Shown: positions 34,891 to 44,169, counted from the stretch's first letter. The stretch: 64,000 bases of DNA from UBA6183 sp046314755 (GCA_046314755.1 JBKDBG010000002.1:18899-82898), one strand, 5' to 3'. Numbers and translations: made by a program. The notes: generated by a model not told the origin, from the sequence alone.

Positions 34891-35091
34891 ATGCCTAAAA
34901 TGAAAACAAACAGTGCTGCAAAAAAGCGTTTTAAAGTTACTCCTAGTGGTAAAATTAAACGTGCGCAAGCATTTAAAAATCACATTTTAACTAAAAAAAC
35001 CACTAAGCAAAAACGCGCTTTAACCAAAATGGTTGTTGTGAGTGATGCTGATATGGGTTTGGTTAAAAACTTACTTGCTATTGGTAAATAA
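34891..35091 (+). CDS. rpmI: Ribosomal protein L35
   Basis: 66 residues, very basic. The N-terminus PKMKTNSAAKKRFKVTPSGK and the tail with KKTTKQKRAL match the L35 family. It is a 50S subunit protein between infC and rplT, as in most bacteria. The length is standard. The 121-base spacer to rplT may hold a leader element. Confidence 0.95.
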   Translation: MPKMKTNSAAKKRFKVTPSGKIKRAQAFKNHILTKKTTKQKRALTKMVVVSDADMGLVKNLLAIGK

Positions 35092-35112
35092 TAGCAAACA
35101 AAACAGGCTGTT

Positions 35113-35135
35113 TAGGTAAGCCTTAGAATTACCTA
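35113..35135 (+). promoter_or_regulatory. Inverted repeat in the rplT leader (candidate autoregulatory site)
   Basis: TAGGTAA (35113-35119) pairs with TTACCTA (35129-35135) around nine bases, in the 121-base spacer before rplT. L20 binds its own mRNA in several bacteria; whether this hairpin serves that purpose here is a guess. Confidence 0.3.
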
Positions 35136-35212
35136 GGTTTTAAATTTAACCCGAACAAAAGCACCAAAGAGTTGAATAACATCAACCGCTTAGGTTCAAA
35201 AAAGTAAAAATT

Positions 35213-35560
35213 ATGCCACGTTCAGTAAATTCAGTAGCGTCTCGTAGACGTAGAAAAAAACTCCTCAAATTAGCCAAAGGCTACTGGGGAAAACGTAAAA
35301 ACGTATTAACCGTTGCCAAACACACGATTGATCGTGCATTGGCTTTCGCTTATCGTGATAGAAAAACCAAAAAACGTAACTTCCGCAGCTTATGGATTAC
35401 CCGTATTAATGCAGGTGTGCGTCAAGAAGGTTTGTCATACTCACAATTTATGGGTATGGCTACTAAAAAGAATTTAGGTTTAAATCGTAAAGTATTAGCC
35501 GATCTTGCAATGAATCACCCTGAAACTTTCAAGGCCATTGTAGATTCAGTTAAAAAATAA
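35213..35560 (+). CDS. rplT: Ribosomal protein L20
   Basis: 115 residues, basic. Family landmarks are MPRSVNSVASRRRRKKLLKLAKGYWGKRKN at the N-terminus (only partly quoted here: RRRRKKLLK then GYWG), YRDRKTKKRNFRSLWITRIN in the middle, and LGLNRKVLADLA near the end. L20 assembles early into the 50S subunit and in other bacteria represses its own operon. It is the last gene of thrS-infC-rpmI-rplT and is followed by a strong terminator. Confidence 0.96.
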   Translation: MPRSVNSVASRRRRKKLLKLAKGYWGKRKNVLTVAKHTIDRALAFAYRDRKTKKRNFRSLWITRINAGVRQEGLSYSQFMGMATKKNLGLNRKVLADLAMNHPETFKAIVDSVKK

Positions 35561-35581
35561 TGTTCAACCAATCCGGTTTAC

Positions 35582-35613
35582 AAAGCGCCCCGACTTGTCG
35601 GGGCGCTTTTTTT
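35582..35613 (+). terminator. Terminator of the thrS-rplT operon
   Basis: AAAGCGCCCCGAC (35582-35594) pairs with GTCGGGGCGCTTT (35597-35609), GC-rich and followed by TTTT. Confidence 0.88.
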
Positions 35614-35702
35614 ATGCAGTAATGCCAACCTTCTTAAAAATATTTTGATATCCTTTCAAGGCAAATTATATTGTAATACCATTTAAATAAAACGAGTAAA
35701 CC

Positions 35703-36803
35703 ATGAATCATACTGTATACCAAATTGCCTTAACCTTAATTCCGGGAATTGGTGATGTGCTTGCCCGCAACTTAGTTAGTTATTGCGGTGGAGTGGAAGA
35801 AGTATTTAAACAAAAAAAATCTCGCTTGCTTCAAATACCGGGTATTGGCGAAAAATTGGCCCAAAGTATTACTGATTACAAAAACTTTAAACAAGCCGAA
35901 GCCGAACTCTCCTTTATTGAAAAACATGGCATACAAACCATGTTTTATTTAGATAAATCATACCCAACTCGATTAAAACATTTTGCAGATGCGCCAATCA
36001 TGTTGTACGGTTTAGGAAACTTGAATTTAGAGGCTGAAAAAATTGTGGCCATTGTAGGTACTCGCAAAGCAAGTGAATACGGCAAAGCACTCACCGAACA
36101 AATAATTGATGTGCTCAAGCCTACCGGTGCACTTATATTAAGTGGCCTTGCATTAGGTATTGATGTTGCCGCACATCGATATGCCGTAAAACACAATTTA
36201 CAAACAGTGGGCGTTATGGCGCATGGGTTAGATCGTATTTATCCGCATCAACATAAAACCATTGCAAAAAACATGTTACCCAATGGAGGGTTGTTAACTG
36301 AGTTTATCAGCGGCACTCAACCCGATCGTGAAAATTTTCCGAAACGAAATCGAATTGTTGCCGGTTTATGTGATGTGTTGGTTGTGGTGGAAACCGGTGT
36401 AAAAGGTGGTGCCATGATTACGGCCGAAATTGCCAATTCATACAACAAAGAAATAATGGCCGTGCCAGGCAGAACCAGTGATGAATATTCATTTGGCTGC
36501 AACGCTTTAATTAAACTCAACAAGGCAACTATACTTACTGTTCCTGAAGATATTTTATCACTAATGGGTTGGGAACAAAGTGTTCAAACATCCATCACCA
36601 ACAAACAACAACAATTGCCGCTGGATTTAACGCCAACTGAATCACAAATTGTTCAATTTATTCGCAATAAAACCAAAGCAGGAATTGATGATATTGCTTT
36701 TGCACTTCAAATGGATAGTGGAAACCTATCATTAACGCTTCTTGATTTGGAGTTTAGAGGAATTATCAGACAATTGCCCGGTAAATTTTTTGAATTGGTT
36801 TAA
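35703..36803 (+). CDS. dprA: DNA-processing protein DprA
   Basis: 366 residues. DprA loads RecA on incoming single-stranded DNA in natural transformation. The N-terminal helix-hairpin-helix region has LTLIPGIGDVLARNLV and LLQIPGIGEKLAQSI. The Rossmann domain carries IVGTRKASEYGK, LSGLALGIDVAAHRYA, GLLTEFISGTQPDRENFPKRNRIVAG and ETGVKGGAMITAEIA. A small winged-helix domain closes the C-terminus (TKAGIDDIAFALQMDSGNLS). The length and order are typical. The alkaline phosphatase gene begins 8 bases after the stop, so the two are probably transcribed together. Confidence 0.93.
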   Translation: MNHTVYQIALTLIPGIGDVLARNLVSYCGGVEEVFKQKKSRLLQIPGIGEKLAQSITDYKNFKQAEAELSFIEKHGIQTMFYLDKSYPTRLKHFADAPIMLYGLGNLNLEAEKIVAIVGTRKASEYGKALTEQIIDVLKPTGALILSGLALGIDVAAHRYAVKHNLQTVGVMAHGLDRIYPHQHKTIAKNMLPNGGLLTEFISGTQPDRENFPKRNRIVAGLCDVLVVVETGVKGGAMITAEIANSYNKEIMAVPGRTSDEYSFGCNALIKLNKATILTVPEDILSLMGWEQSVQTSITNKQQQLPLDLTPTESQIVQFIRNKTKAGIDDIAFALQMDSGNLSLTLLDLEFRGIIRQLPGKFFELV

Positions 36804-36811
36804 TTTGCAAC

Positions 36812-37879
36812 ATGAAAATTAAAGTACAGGCTTCATTGCACATTTTCTTGCAATTGGTTTTACTCGGCACAAGTGCTTTTGCGCAGCAACCTAAAAAAGT
36901 AATTTTTTTAATTGGTGATGGCATGGGATTAACACAAATCAGCGGTGCTATGAGTAATTATAAAGGCATCAATGCATTTGAACGTTTTCCGGTGATTGGT
37001 TTAAGTAAAACATCATCAGCCAAAAATTATATTACAGATAGTGGAGCAGGGGCAACCGCATTTACCATTGGTGAAAAAACTTACAACGGAGCCATTGGTG
37101 TAAATGCCGATACCTTAAGTAAACCTACTTTATTTGAGTTGGCAAAAAAGAAAAATATGGCAACGGGAGTGGTGGTTACTTCCAGCATTCAACACGCAAC
37201 ACCGGCTAGTTTTTATGCGCATGTGCCAAGCCGAAAAATGTATGATAGCATTTCAACATTTTTGTTAAATCAAAACTGTGATATAGCCATTGGTGGTGGC
37301 AGTAAATTTATTTATGATCGTAATGATGGCAGGCAACTATCGGTTGAATTAATTAACAAAGGATTTTTATTGTTGAACGATACCGTTTTAAAACCTGTTC
37401 AGTCGAATAAATACATTTATACGCTTGCCCCCGATGGTTTAAAAACCATGGAGCAGGGTCGTGGTAATTATTTAAGCAAAGCCACTCAACAAGCGGTTGA
37501 AAATTTATCTTCAAACAAAAACGGTTACTTTTTAATGGTGGAAGGAAGCCAAATTGATTGGGGAGGGCATGATAATGATTTTAGTTATATGCAAGCCGAG
37601 TTGCATGATTTTAATGAAGCCATTAATGTGGCCTTAGATATTGCAGCCAAAGATAAAGACGTACTTGTGTTGGTAACAGCCGACCATGAAACGGGTGGAT
37701 TAACTTTAAATGCTACTGATAATAAATTATCATTCCGACCAAAATTTTCAACCCCGGATCATACGGGTGTAATGGTGCCTGTGTTTGCCTATGGTGCCGG
37801 TGCGCAAGAGTTTGCAGGTGTGTATGAAAATACCGAGTTGTTTGTTAAGTTGTGTAAGTTATTAAATGTTAAGCCATGA
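36812..37879 (+). CDS. Alkaline phosphatase (PhoA type)
   Basis: 355 residues with a signal peptide (to about residue 25, ending AFAQ). It releases phosphate from monoesters outside the cytoplasm. The metal-binding IGDGMG (residues 35-40), the nucleophile segment TDSGAGATAF (Ser77 by alignment), QIDWGGHDND and VTADHETGG are all present in the expected order. It is shorter than E. coli PhoA (about 450 aa) and closer to the compact bacterial form. It is in a unit with dprA upstream and a small membrane protein downstream, which starts within its stop codon. Confidence 0.9.
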   Translation: MKIKVQASLHIFLQLVLLGTSAFAQQPKKVIFLIGDGMGLTQISGAMSNYKGINAFERFPVIGLSKTSSAKNYITDSGAGATAFTIGEKTYNGAIGVNADTLSKPTLFELAKKKNMATGVVVTSSIQHATPASFYAHVPSRKMYDSISTFLLNQNCDIAIGGGSKFIYDRNDGRQLSVELINKGFLLLNDTVLKPVQSNKYIYTLAPDGLKTMEQGRGNYLSKATQQAVENLSSNKNGYFLMVEGSQIDWGGHDNDFSYMQAELHDFNEAINVALDIAAKDKDVLVLVTADHETGGLTLNATDNKLSFRPKFSTPDHTGVMVPVFAYGAGAQEFAGVYENTELFVKLCKLLNVKP

Positions 37880-38121
37880 GTAAGCAAAATATCATCTTAT
37901 TGGTTGTAGTGAGTTTGGTAGTAGTTTTTATGTATGTTATTCTACCCAAACTTAAATTAGGGCTTAATCAAGGTAAAATATTTCGAGCAGCCATTTTTTG
38001 CGGAATATTGGTGTGGCTAGGTTTTGATTTTTACATGAAAGAAAAATATTGGTATTTACTCATCCTAGCCTTAGGTGCGTTTGGCTTTTTTAGTATGCTT
38101 ATCAGCAGCAAGCAAAAATAA
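37876..38121 (+). CDS. Small integral membrane protein, 81 aa
   Basis: Three hydrophobic segments: IILLVVVSLVVVFMYVILP (about 5-23), IFRAAIFCGILVWLGFDFYM (about 35-54) and YWYLLILALGAFGFFSMLI (about 58-76). The start ATG overlaps the phosphatase stop codon (ATGA), indicating translational coupling. I do not recognise a family; no catalytic or binding motif is seen. The C-terminus ends in a short basic tail SSKQK. Confidence 0.68.
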   Translation: MSKQNIILLVVVSLVVVFMYVILPKLKLGLNQGKIFRAAIFCGILVWLGFDFYMKEKYWYLLILALGAFGFFSMLISSKQK

Positions 38122-38123
38122 TT

Positions 38124-40583
38124 TTATCGCAATAAGGTAACTTGTCCGTTTAACTTACCTGAAACTTTATCAGCACCGGTGTATTGAATGACCCAAACAT
38201 ACACATCATTCGGTGCAAACTCACCATTAACGGTGCCATCCCATTTATCTTTGGTGTTGGTGGTTTCAAAAACCAAACTTCCCCAACGGTTATAAATTTC
38301 TAATCGGAAGGATACAATATCATTTGCCGCTGCAAAAAAATCATCATTGTATCCATCTGAGTTTGGACTAAAAGCACTCGGCACATAAATACTGGCCGGA
38401 CAGTTAGAAACCACAACTATGTTTTTACTGTTTACACAACCATTCTCACCGGTAACGCTAATGCTGTATCTGCCTTCTCGGCTAATGATATATTCCGGTG
38501 TTGTTGAACCATTGTCCCATAACAAAGAAATAAAGTTTCCACGCGCAATAAGTGTAGTGTCGTTCCTGCAGATACCTACTTCATCCGGTAAAAACAGGGT
38601 AGGCTTAGGCAATTGATTCACCACGATGGTGTCAACTGCTTTGCAATTGTTATTATCGGTAATGGTTAAAATATATTTGCCGGGAGTTATACATAAGTAG
38701 GTTGGTTGGGTTGAACCATCTTGCCAACTGTAACTATTAAAGGATGTATTGGGTTGAAGTTGAATGGATGTGTTCTCGCAAAAACTGGTATCATTACCTA
38801 ACCACATTTGCGGACTTGTAAACGTATCGGCCAATAAAGTGTCTGCCGCATAACAACCATTACCACCGGTTACTCGCAACCAATATTTTCCAACTTTGTT
38901 TGCCGTGAATGGAGAGCCTGAGCTTCCATCAATCCATAAATAGGTATTCGCATTGGTTAATGTAATGTTGATGCTAAAATTATTCTCTTTACAAAACCTA
39001 ATATCAGGGCCTAAATCAACAATAGGTAATTCTTTATTCGAAACAATAATGGTGTCGGTGTAATTGCAATTTTCTTTGGTAATTCTTACCCAAAATAATC
39101 CTCCACCGGTATGGCTAAAAGTAGGTTGGGTTGAACCATTATGCCACACATACGCACTTGCATTGGCAGCAGACGCATCAAGCACATTGATTTGATAAGG
39201 GCAAATAGCCGTATCAATACCTAAATTTAAATTGGGATTATTTTTGAATTGAATACGAATGGAATCTGTAGATGAACAACCATTTGCTGTAACACGTAAA
39301 CTGTAGGTTCCTAATTGTGAAACGTTTAATCGGTTATTGGTGCTTCCGGTGTTCCATAAATAAGTGGCGCTTGCAACATTTGCGCTCAATTCAATTGAGC
39401 TGTTAAAACACAACGTGGTATCAGCCCCTAAACTAAAATCAGGCGGATTAATAAAATTTACATTTACCGAATCAGCACTGCTACAGTTGTTTTCTGTAAT
39501 GGTTAATTTGTATTTGCCTGAGGTGTTCACCAACAGGTTTGCTGTGGTATCACCTGTATTCCATAAAAACTTCGCAGCAGATGAATAGGTTGGAATGAGC
39601 AAAACATTGCTGTGTTCATTGGTGCATACAGCAGTGTCTTTACCCAAATCAATGGTTGGAATTAAATTTCTGGTAAGTATAATCGTATCGTACACAAAAC
39701 ATGGTCCAACCAGCATTCTCACGGAGTATGTGCCGCTTGTATTTACTTGAATATTATTGTTGGTTAATCCGGTGTTCCATAAATATGAACTTGCATTGAG
39801 TATAGATGGTCTTAAGTTGGTTAACCCTGTTGGCGTTGTGCAAACTTCTGTAACAATGTTGGGTAAGTTTTCATACATGCTGCAATCAGGTTCTAAGGTT
39901 AAATCATCTATGTAGTAATAACTCATTACATTCCATCCTCCGCCATTTCCACCGGTTACAGCTTGTAATGAACCATTATTATTTGCATTAAAACACCCAA
40001 TGGTTATGTATTGCTCACCACCGGTTGCCAAGTACGTTCCCGAAACTTTTGTCCAGGCGGTTTTATTGGTGATGTAATTTGGGGTTACAATTTGTGGGGT
40101 GAAATTTAAAACTCCATTACTTGTTGAACTTATCTTTTGACTCGAGATATAAACCCCCAATTTATTAGAAGCAAATTCACTTTCATCAGCCAGGCTCACA
40201 TACATTTCAAACTTGTACGTAAACCCTGCAATTAACGGATTAAGCAATTGTACTTGCATGTATTCTCTGTAACCTGCAAACTGCCCGATTAATTCTAAAT
40301 TCACATAAACACCCATATAAGCATTGCCGGTTCTTGCATTTTGAGTGCCTACAAAGTTGTTAGGAACATCGGGTAAGTTATTGCCATTGCCCGTAACACA
40401 ACTGTTAAAGTAATCGGAGGTTCCGGTGGTTGGCTGAGTCCAGTTGTTGGGCAAAATACCATCATTACGCTGAGCAGGACAGTTCAAAAAAGTTTCAAAA
40501 CTCGGGTTGGGAACCAGATTTTGTGCTTGAGTAAAACTCATCATACACATTACGGCAAATACAACTCCTAGTAGCTTGAACAT
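38124..40583 (-). CDS. Large secreted protein with T9SS type B (gliding-associated) C-terminal domain
   Basis: 819 residues. A signal peptide (to about residue 20, SFTQAQ) is followed by a lectin-like N-terminal domain (NLVPNPSFETFLNCP, TYKFEMYVSLADES) of about 200 residues. About seven Ig-like repeats of 80-90 residues then follow. Each has LGxDTxxC, a YLWNTGSTN-type strand and a GTYSLRVTxNGC strand. The final ~85 residues (VPSAFSPNSDGYNDDF, LEIYNRWGSLVFET, WDGTVNGE, DVYVWVIQYTG) form the gliding-motility-associated C-terminal sorting domain (type B) of the type IX system. It is probably a surface adhesin or gliding-related structural protein. It starts a single-gene unit. Confidence 0.88.
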   Translation of the reverse strand: MFKLLGVVFAVMCMMSFTQAQNLVPNPSFETFLNCPAQRNDGILPNNWTQPTTGTSDYFNSCVTGNGNNLPDVPNNFVGTQNARTGNAYMGVYVNLELIGQFAGYREYMQVQLLNPLIAGFTYKFEMYVSLADESEFASNKLGVYISSQKISSTSNGVLNFTPQIVTPNYITNKTAWTKVSGTYLATGGEQYITIGCFNANNNGSLQAVTGGNGGGWNVMSYYYIDDLTLEPDCSMYENLPNIVTEVCTTPTGLTNLRPSILNASSYLWNTGLTNNNIQVNTSGTYSVRMLVGPCFVYDTIILTRNLIPTIDLGKDTAVCTNEHSNVLLIPTYSSAAKFLWNTGDTTANLLVNTSGKYKLTITENNCSSADSVNVNFINPPDFSLGADTTLCFNSSIELSANVASATYLWNTGSTNNRLNVSQLGTYSLRVTANGCSSTDSIRIQFKNNPNLNLGIDTAICPYQINVLDASAANASAYVWHNGSTQPTFSHTGGGLFWVRITKENCNYTDTIIVSNKELPIVDLGPDIRFCKENNFSINITLTNANTYLWIDGSSGSPFTANKVGKYWLRVTGGNGCYAADTLLADTFTSPQMWLGNDTSFCENTSIQLQPNTSFNSYSWQDGSTQPTYLCITPGKYILTITDNNNCKAVDTIVVNQLPKPTLFLPDEVGICRNDTTLIARGNFISLLWDNGSTTPEYIISREGRYSISVTGENGCVNSKNIVVVSNCPASIYVPSAFSPNSDGYNDDFFAAANDIVSFRLEIYNRWGSLVFETTNTKDKWDGTVNGEFAPNDVYVWVIQYTGADKVSGKLNGQVTLLR

Positions 40584-40623
40584 TGATGGTATAATTCTAA
40601 TCTAATTTAACATATAGAACAAC

Positions 40624-40662
40624 AAAAAAGCCTCTTCGTTGCTTTGAAGAGGCTTTTTTTAA
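40624..40662 (-). terminator. Terminator of the bacilliredoxin gene
   Basis: AAAAAAGCCTCTTC (40624-40637) pairs perfectly with GAAGAGGCTTTTTT (40646-40659). It lies just beyond the stop codon of the minus-strand gene that begins at 41095. Confidence 0.88.
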
Positions 40663-40675
40663 CCTGATTTAAATC

Positions 40676-41095
40676 TTAACAATATTCATTGAAAGTAGCT
40701 TCTAAATGTGCAGCAATCATGTCAGCACTTCTGCCTTCAATCATGTGTCGTTCTATAAAATGAACCAACTCGCCATTTTTAAATAAAGCAATACTTGGTG
40801 ATGAAGGTGGGAATGGAGCGGTAAACTCTCTTGCTTTGCTAACGGCTTCAACTTCCTGTCCAGCAAATACAGTTAATAAAGCACTTGGCTTTTTGGCTGA
40901 TTTTTCAAGTGCTTTTAAAACACCAGGGCGGCAAGTTCCGGCTGCACATCCGCAAACCGAGTTAAATACCAATAATTTTGTACCTTCTTTATTTGTCATT
41001 TCAGCTTCAACATCGGCTGAAGTCATAAGGCTTTTAAATCCTGCTTGTTCTAGTTGTTGGCGCATTGGCGCAACGAGCATTTCCGGGTATGGCAT
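40676..41095 (-). CDS. BrxA/BrxB-family bacilliredoxin
   Basis: 139 residues. A thioredoxin-like protein that removes bacillithiol-type mixed disulfides. The CGC active site is in VFNSVCGCAAGTCRPG (about residues 44-60), the family mark of BrxA/BrxB (YphP/YqiW). The C-terminal strand IALFKNGELVHFIERHMIEG matches the family. Bacillithiol-making organisms include many Bacteroidota; biosynthesis genes are not in the window, so the substrate is inferred. It is divergent from ahcY and ends in its own terminator. Confidence 0.88.
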   Translation of the reverse strand: MPYPEMLVAPMRQQLEQAGFKSLMTSADVEAEMTNKEGTKLLVFNSVCGCAAGTCRPGVLKALEKSAKKPSALLTVFAGQEVEAVSKAREFTAPFPPSSPSIALFKNGELVHFIERHMIEGRSADMIAAHLEATFNEYC

Positions 41096-41235
41096 AAATT
41101 TTTATAAATTTTTATGTTTATTAAATAACAAATGTGGCACCAACAATGTTTATATAGCAAATTGTCAGTTCACAGGCAAAGGTAGGGCTTTACATTAGAG
41201 TGTAAAATAAATTTTCATTATACAACTATAAACCT

Positions 41236-41243
41236 TACCTTCG
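41236..41243 (+). promoter_or_regulatory. Candidate -7 element for ahcY
   Basis: TACCTTCG, one change from TAnnTTTG, is 24 bases before the ATG. A weak TTC-type -33 lies about 19 bases further upstream. Confidence 0.35.
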
Positions 41244-41267
41244 CAAACCTTTAACTTTTAAAGAATT

Positions 41268-42581
41268 ATGTCAGAGTCAACAACACGCTTACCGTACAAA
41301 GTAAAAGACATTTCCCTAGCAGAATGGGGACGCAAAGAAATTAAATTAGCCGAAGCAGAAATGCCGGGTTTAATGACTATCCGCAAAGAATATGGTGCTC
41401 AACAACCATTAAAAGGTGCTCGCATTGCAGGTTGCTTGCACATGACTATTCAAACTGCTGTTTTGATTGAAACATTAAAAGCCTTAGGTGCAGAAGTAAC
41501 CTGGAGCTCATGTAATATTTTCTCAACCCAAGACCACGCTGCGGCCGCTATTGCTGCTGCCGGTATTCCGGTTTATGCCTGGAAAGGCCAAAACGAAGAA
41601 GAGTTTGATTGGTGTATTGAACAAACCTTGTTTGCATTTGAAGGTGGTAAAGCCTTAAATATGATTTTAGATGATGGTGGTGATTTAACCAATATGGTAT
41701 TTGATCGTTATCCTGAATTAGCAAAAGATATCAAAGGTTTATCAGAAGAAACTACAACAGGTGTTCATCGCTTATACGAGCGTATGAAAAAAGGAACTTT
41801 ATTGGTTCCTGCAATTAACGTAAACGACTCTGTAACCAAATCAAAATTTGATAACAAATACGGTTGTAAAGAATCATTAGTAGATGCTATCCGTAGAGCT
41901 ACTGATATTATGATGGCAGGTAAAGTGGCTGTAGTTGCAGGTTATGGAGATGTGGGTAAAGGTTCTGCGGAATCGTTACGTGGTGCAGGTGCTCGTGTAT
42001 TGGTTACTGAAATTGATCCAATTTGTGCATTACAAGCAGCTATGGACGGATTTGAAGTAGTAACTATGGAAGATGCTTGTTCACGCGCTAATATTTTTGT
42101 AACAGCCACAGGTAATATTAACATTGTTGCGGGTGAGCACTTCAAAGCAATGCGCGATAAATCAATCGTATGTAACATAGGTCACTTCGATAACGAAATC
42201 GATATGGCCTGGTTAAACAAAAACCACGGTTCAAGCAAATACACCATCAAACCACAAGTTGATGTATATAATGTTGATGGCAAGGAAATTATCGTATTGG
42301 CTGAAGGTCGTTTAGTAAACTTAGGTTGTGCAATGGGTCATCCATCGTTTGTAATGAGTAATTCATTCTCAAACCAAACCTTAGCTCAAATCGAATTGTG
42401 GAACCACAGCGATAAATATGAAAACAAAGTTTACGTATTACCAAAACACTTAGATGAAAAGGTAGCTGCGTTACACTTAGATCATATCGGTGCTAAATTA
42501 ACGAAACTTCGTCCTGATCAGGCTGAGTACATTGGCGTAACAGCTGAAGGGCCGTTTAAAGCTGAGCTTTACAGATACTAA
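41268..42581 (+). CDS. ahcY: Adenosylhomocysteinase
   Basis: 437 residues. Hydrolyses S-adenosylhomocysteine to adenosine and homocysteine, recycling the methyl cycle. The N-terminal substrate part has ARIAGCLHMTIQTAVLIETL and WSSCNIFSTQDHAAAAIA. The NAD-binding loop is VAGYGDVGKGSAESLRG, and the C-terminal end GPFKAELYRY matches the family. No SAH riboswitch-like fold was evident upstream. The terminator follows within 20 bases. Confidence 0.96.
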   Translation: MSESTTRLPYKVKDISLAEWGRKEIKLAEAEMPGLMTIRKEYGAQQPLKGARIAGCLHMTIQTAVLIETLKALGAEVTWSSCNIFSTQDHAAAAIAAAGIPVYAWKGQNEEEFDWCIEQTLFAFEGGKALNMILDDGGDLTNMVFDRYPELAKDIKGLSEETTTGVHRLYERMKKGTLLVPAINVNDSVTKSKFDNKYGCKESLVDAIRRATDIMMAGKVAVVAGYGDVGKGSAESLRGAGARVLVTEIDPICALQAAMDGFEVVTMEDACSRANIFVTATGNINIVAGEHFKAMRDKSIVCNIGHFDNEIDMAWLNKNHGSSKYTIKPQVDVYNVDGKEIIVLAEGRLVNLGCAMGHPSFVMSNSFSNQTLAQIELWNHSDKYENKVYVLPKHLDEKVAALHLDHIGAKLTKLRPDQAEYIGVTAEGPFKAELYRY

Positions 42582-42599
42582 AATCAAATCAATACATAT

Positions 42600-42631
42600 A
42601 AAGGCCAATCCATCAAGGGTTGGCCTTTTTG
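42600..42631 (+). terminator. Terminator of ahcY
   Basis: AAAGGCCAATCC pairs with GGGTTGGCCTTT (one wobble) and ends in TTTTT. Confidence 0.75.
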
Positions 42632-42683
42632 TTTATAATTATTTTGGGATGATTCTATTCTAAAGTTGATTTTCGTATGGCAT

Positions 42684-44027
42684 ATGCATGATCCGTCAAA
42701 AAATATTGATCAATCATTATTCGATAATTCAAATGCTTACTCACGTTTAGCGTTTGAGGCGATGGAATATACCGATGAGTGTTTGTTTATCACCGGAAAA
42801 GCCGGCACAGGTAAATCAACCCTGTTGCGATATTTTGTATCCAACAGTAAAAAGCAAGCTGTAGTTTTAGCCCCAACAGGTATTGCGGCAATAAACGTTG
42901 GAGGTGTAACCATTCATTCTTTTTTTCGTTTGCCATTTAGGCCTATTGCACCCGATGATGATGAAATACAACGTTTCCCTCGAAATTCGGAGAAGTTCAA
43001 AATTATTCAGAAAACGGATGTGTTTATTATTGATGAGGTATCGATGCTTAGGGCTGATATTATTGATGCCATAGATCAATGTTTGAGATTAAATACCGGA
43101 TACCCTGATAAACCCTTTGGCGGCAAACAAGTGGTATTTTTTGGCGATTTGTTTCAGCTTGAACCGGTTGTTCAGCAAAATGAAGTGGAGCGATATTTAT
43201 TCGAACAATATTATAACAGTCATTACTTCTTCGATGCCCGCGTGTTTCGTAACATTCAATTGCATAGTATTGAGTTACGAAAAATATACCGACAAAACGA
43301 TGCTCATTTTATAGCACTGCTCGATAAAATTAGGTTGAAACAAGTAAATGAAGAGGATTTATTACACTTGAACCGCAGGGTTGACCGATATTTTGAACCA
43401 ACAGCTCAAGATTTATTCATTACGCTTACCACAAGAAATCATACGGCAAGTGGTATTAATGAAGGGGAATTAAATAAACTTCCGGGAGAGGAAAAAATTT
43501 ACCAAGGTGCAGTAAGTGGTGAGTTTAATTTAAACCAATTACCAACCGAAAAAACTTTGGTGCTAAAACAAGATGCACAAATAATTTTTATAAAAAATAG
43601 TGCAGAAAATAAATGGGTAAATGGTACTGTTGGGAAAATCAAAAAACTGGAGGAGGATAGTATAACCGTTGAGTTGAATAATGGTGAAGAAGTAGAAGTG
43701 TTGCGTGAACTTTGGGAAAACAAAAGATACTATTGGGATAACATAAATCGTAAAGTAAAAAGTGATGTGATCGGCACCTTTAAACAATTTCCCATAAAAT
43801 TAGCTTGGGCTATTACCATTCATAAAAGCCAAGGTTTAACTTTTGATAAAGTAATTATTGAATTGGGCGGTGGTACATTTGCACACGGACAACTTTATGT
43901 AGCATTAAGCAGATGCCGAACCTTAGAAGGAATTGTTTTACGTGAGGCAATAAAAAACTCTGACATCAAAATTGATGACAGAGTTATACAGTTCGCCAAA
44001 AACTTTGCGTCTCTTGAAGACGCGTAA
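42684..44027 (+). CDS. PIF1-like superfamily 1B DNA helicase
   Basis: 447 residues from ATG 42684. The frame also has a TTG at 42666, but the ATG (MHDPSKNIDQSL) is the normal choice. Motifs are clear: Walker A ITGKAGTGKSTLL (about residues 36-48), motif Ia VVLAPTGIAAINVGG, Walker B VFIIDEVSML, motif III GDLFQLEP, and the C-terminal helicase motifs LAWAITIHKSQGLTFDKVI and YVALSRCRTLEGI. This is the compact PIF1/RecD-like form that unwinds DNA 5' to 3'. It has no long C-terminal HRDC- or HTH-type extension seen in many Bacteroidota homologues, so it is probably a stand-alone helicase in repair or recombination. Confidence 0.87.
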   Translation: MHDPSKNIDQSLFDNSNAYSRLAFEAMEYTDECLFITGKAGTGKSTLLRYFVSNSKKQAVVLAPTGIAAINVGGVTIHSFFRLPFRPIAPDDDEIQRFPRNSEKFKIIQKTDVFIIDEVSMLRADIIDAIDQCLRLNTGYPDKPFGGKQVVFFGDLFQLEPVVQQNEVERYLFEQYYNSHYFFDARVFRNIQLHSIELRKIYRQNDAHFIALLDKIRLKQVNEEDLLHLNRRVDRYFEPTAQDLFITLTTRNHTASGINEGELNKLPGEEKIYQGAVSGEFNLNQLPTEKTLVLKQDAQIIFIKNSAENKWVNGTVGKIKKLEEDSITVELNNGEEVEVLRELWENKRYYWDNINRKVKSDVIGTFKQFPIKLAWAITIHKSQGLTFDKVIIELGGGTFAHGQLYVALSRCRTLEGIVLREAIKNSDIKIDDRVIQFAKNFASLEDA

Positions 44028-44028
44028 T

Positions 44029-44169
44029 TTAAGGTTGTTGCGAAGTAGAATTAGTTTGGGTTGATGAGTTTGCTTGTTGTTGGTCTGACATCATTTTATA
44101 ACCAACTAAAACCATAATGGCAATCCAACCAATTACGATTCCAATAATTAAGCCTTTACCTGATTTCAT
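44029..44169 (-). CDS. Small single-pass membrane protein, 46 aa
   Basis: A short frame from ATG 44169 to TAA 44029 encodes MKSGKGLIIG followed by IVIGWIAIMVLVGY, one clear transmembrane segment (about residues 7-24). A polar Gln/Ser/Thr tail (SDQQQANSSTQTNSTSQQP) follows. Length, hydrophobic pattern and the charged start make it a plausible real protein. It is convergent with the PIF1-like helicase, with a single base between them. The function is unknown. Confidence 0.55.
   Translation of the reverse strand: MKSGKGLIIGIVIGWIAIMVLVGYKMMSDQQQANSSTQTNSTSQQP

Noticed and set aside
41096..41267. Possible SAH or SAM riboswitch before ahcY
   Set aside because: The leader is short and no conserved riboswitch core or alternative terminator was visible.
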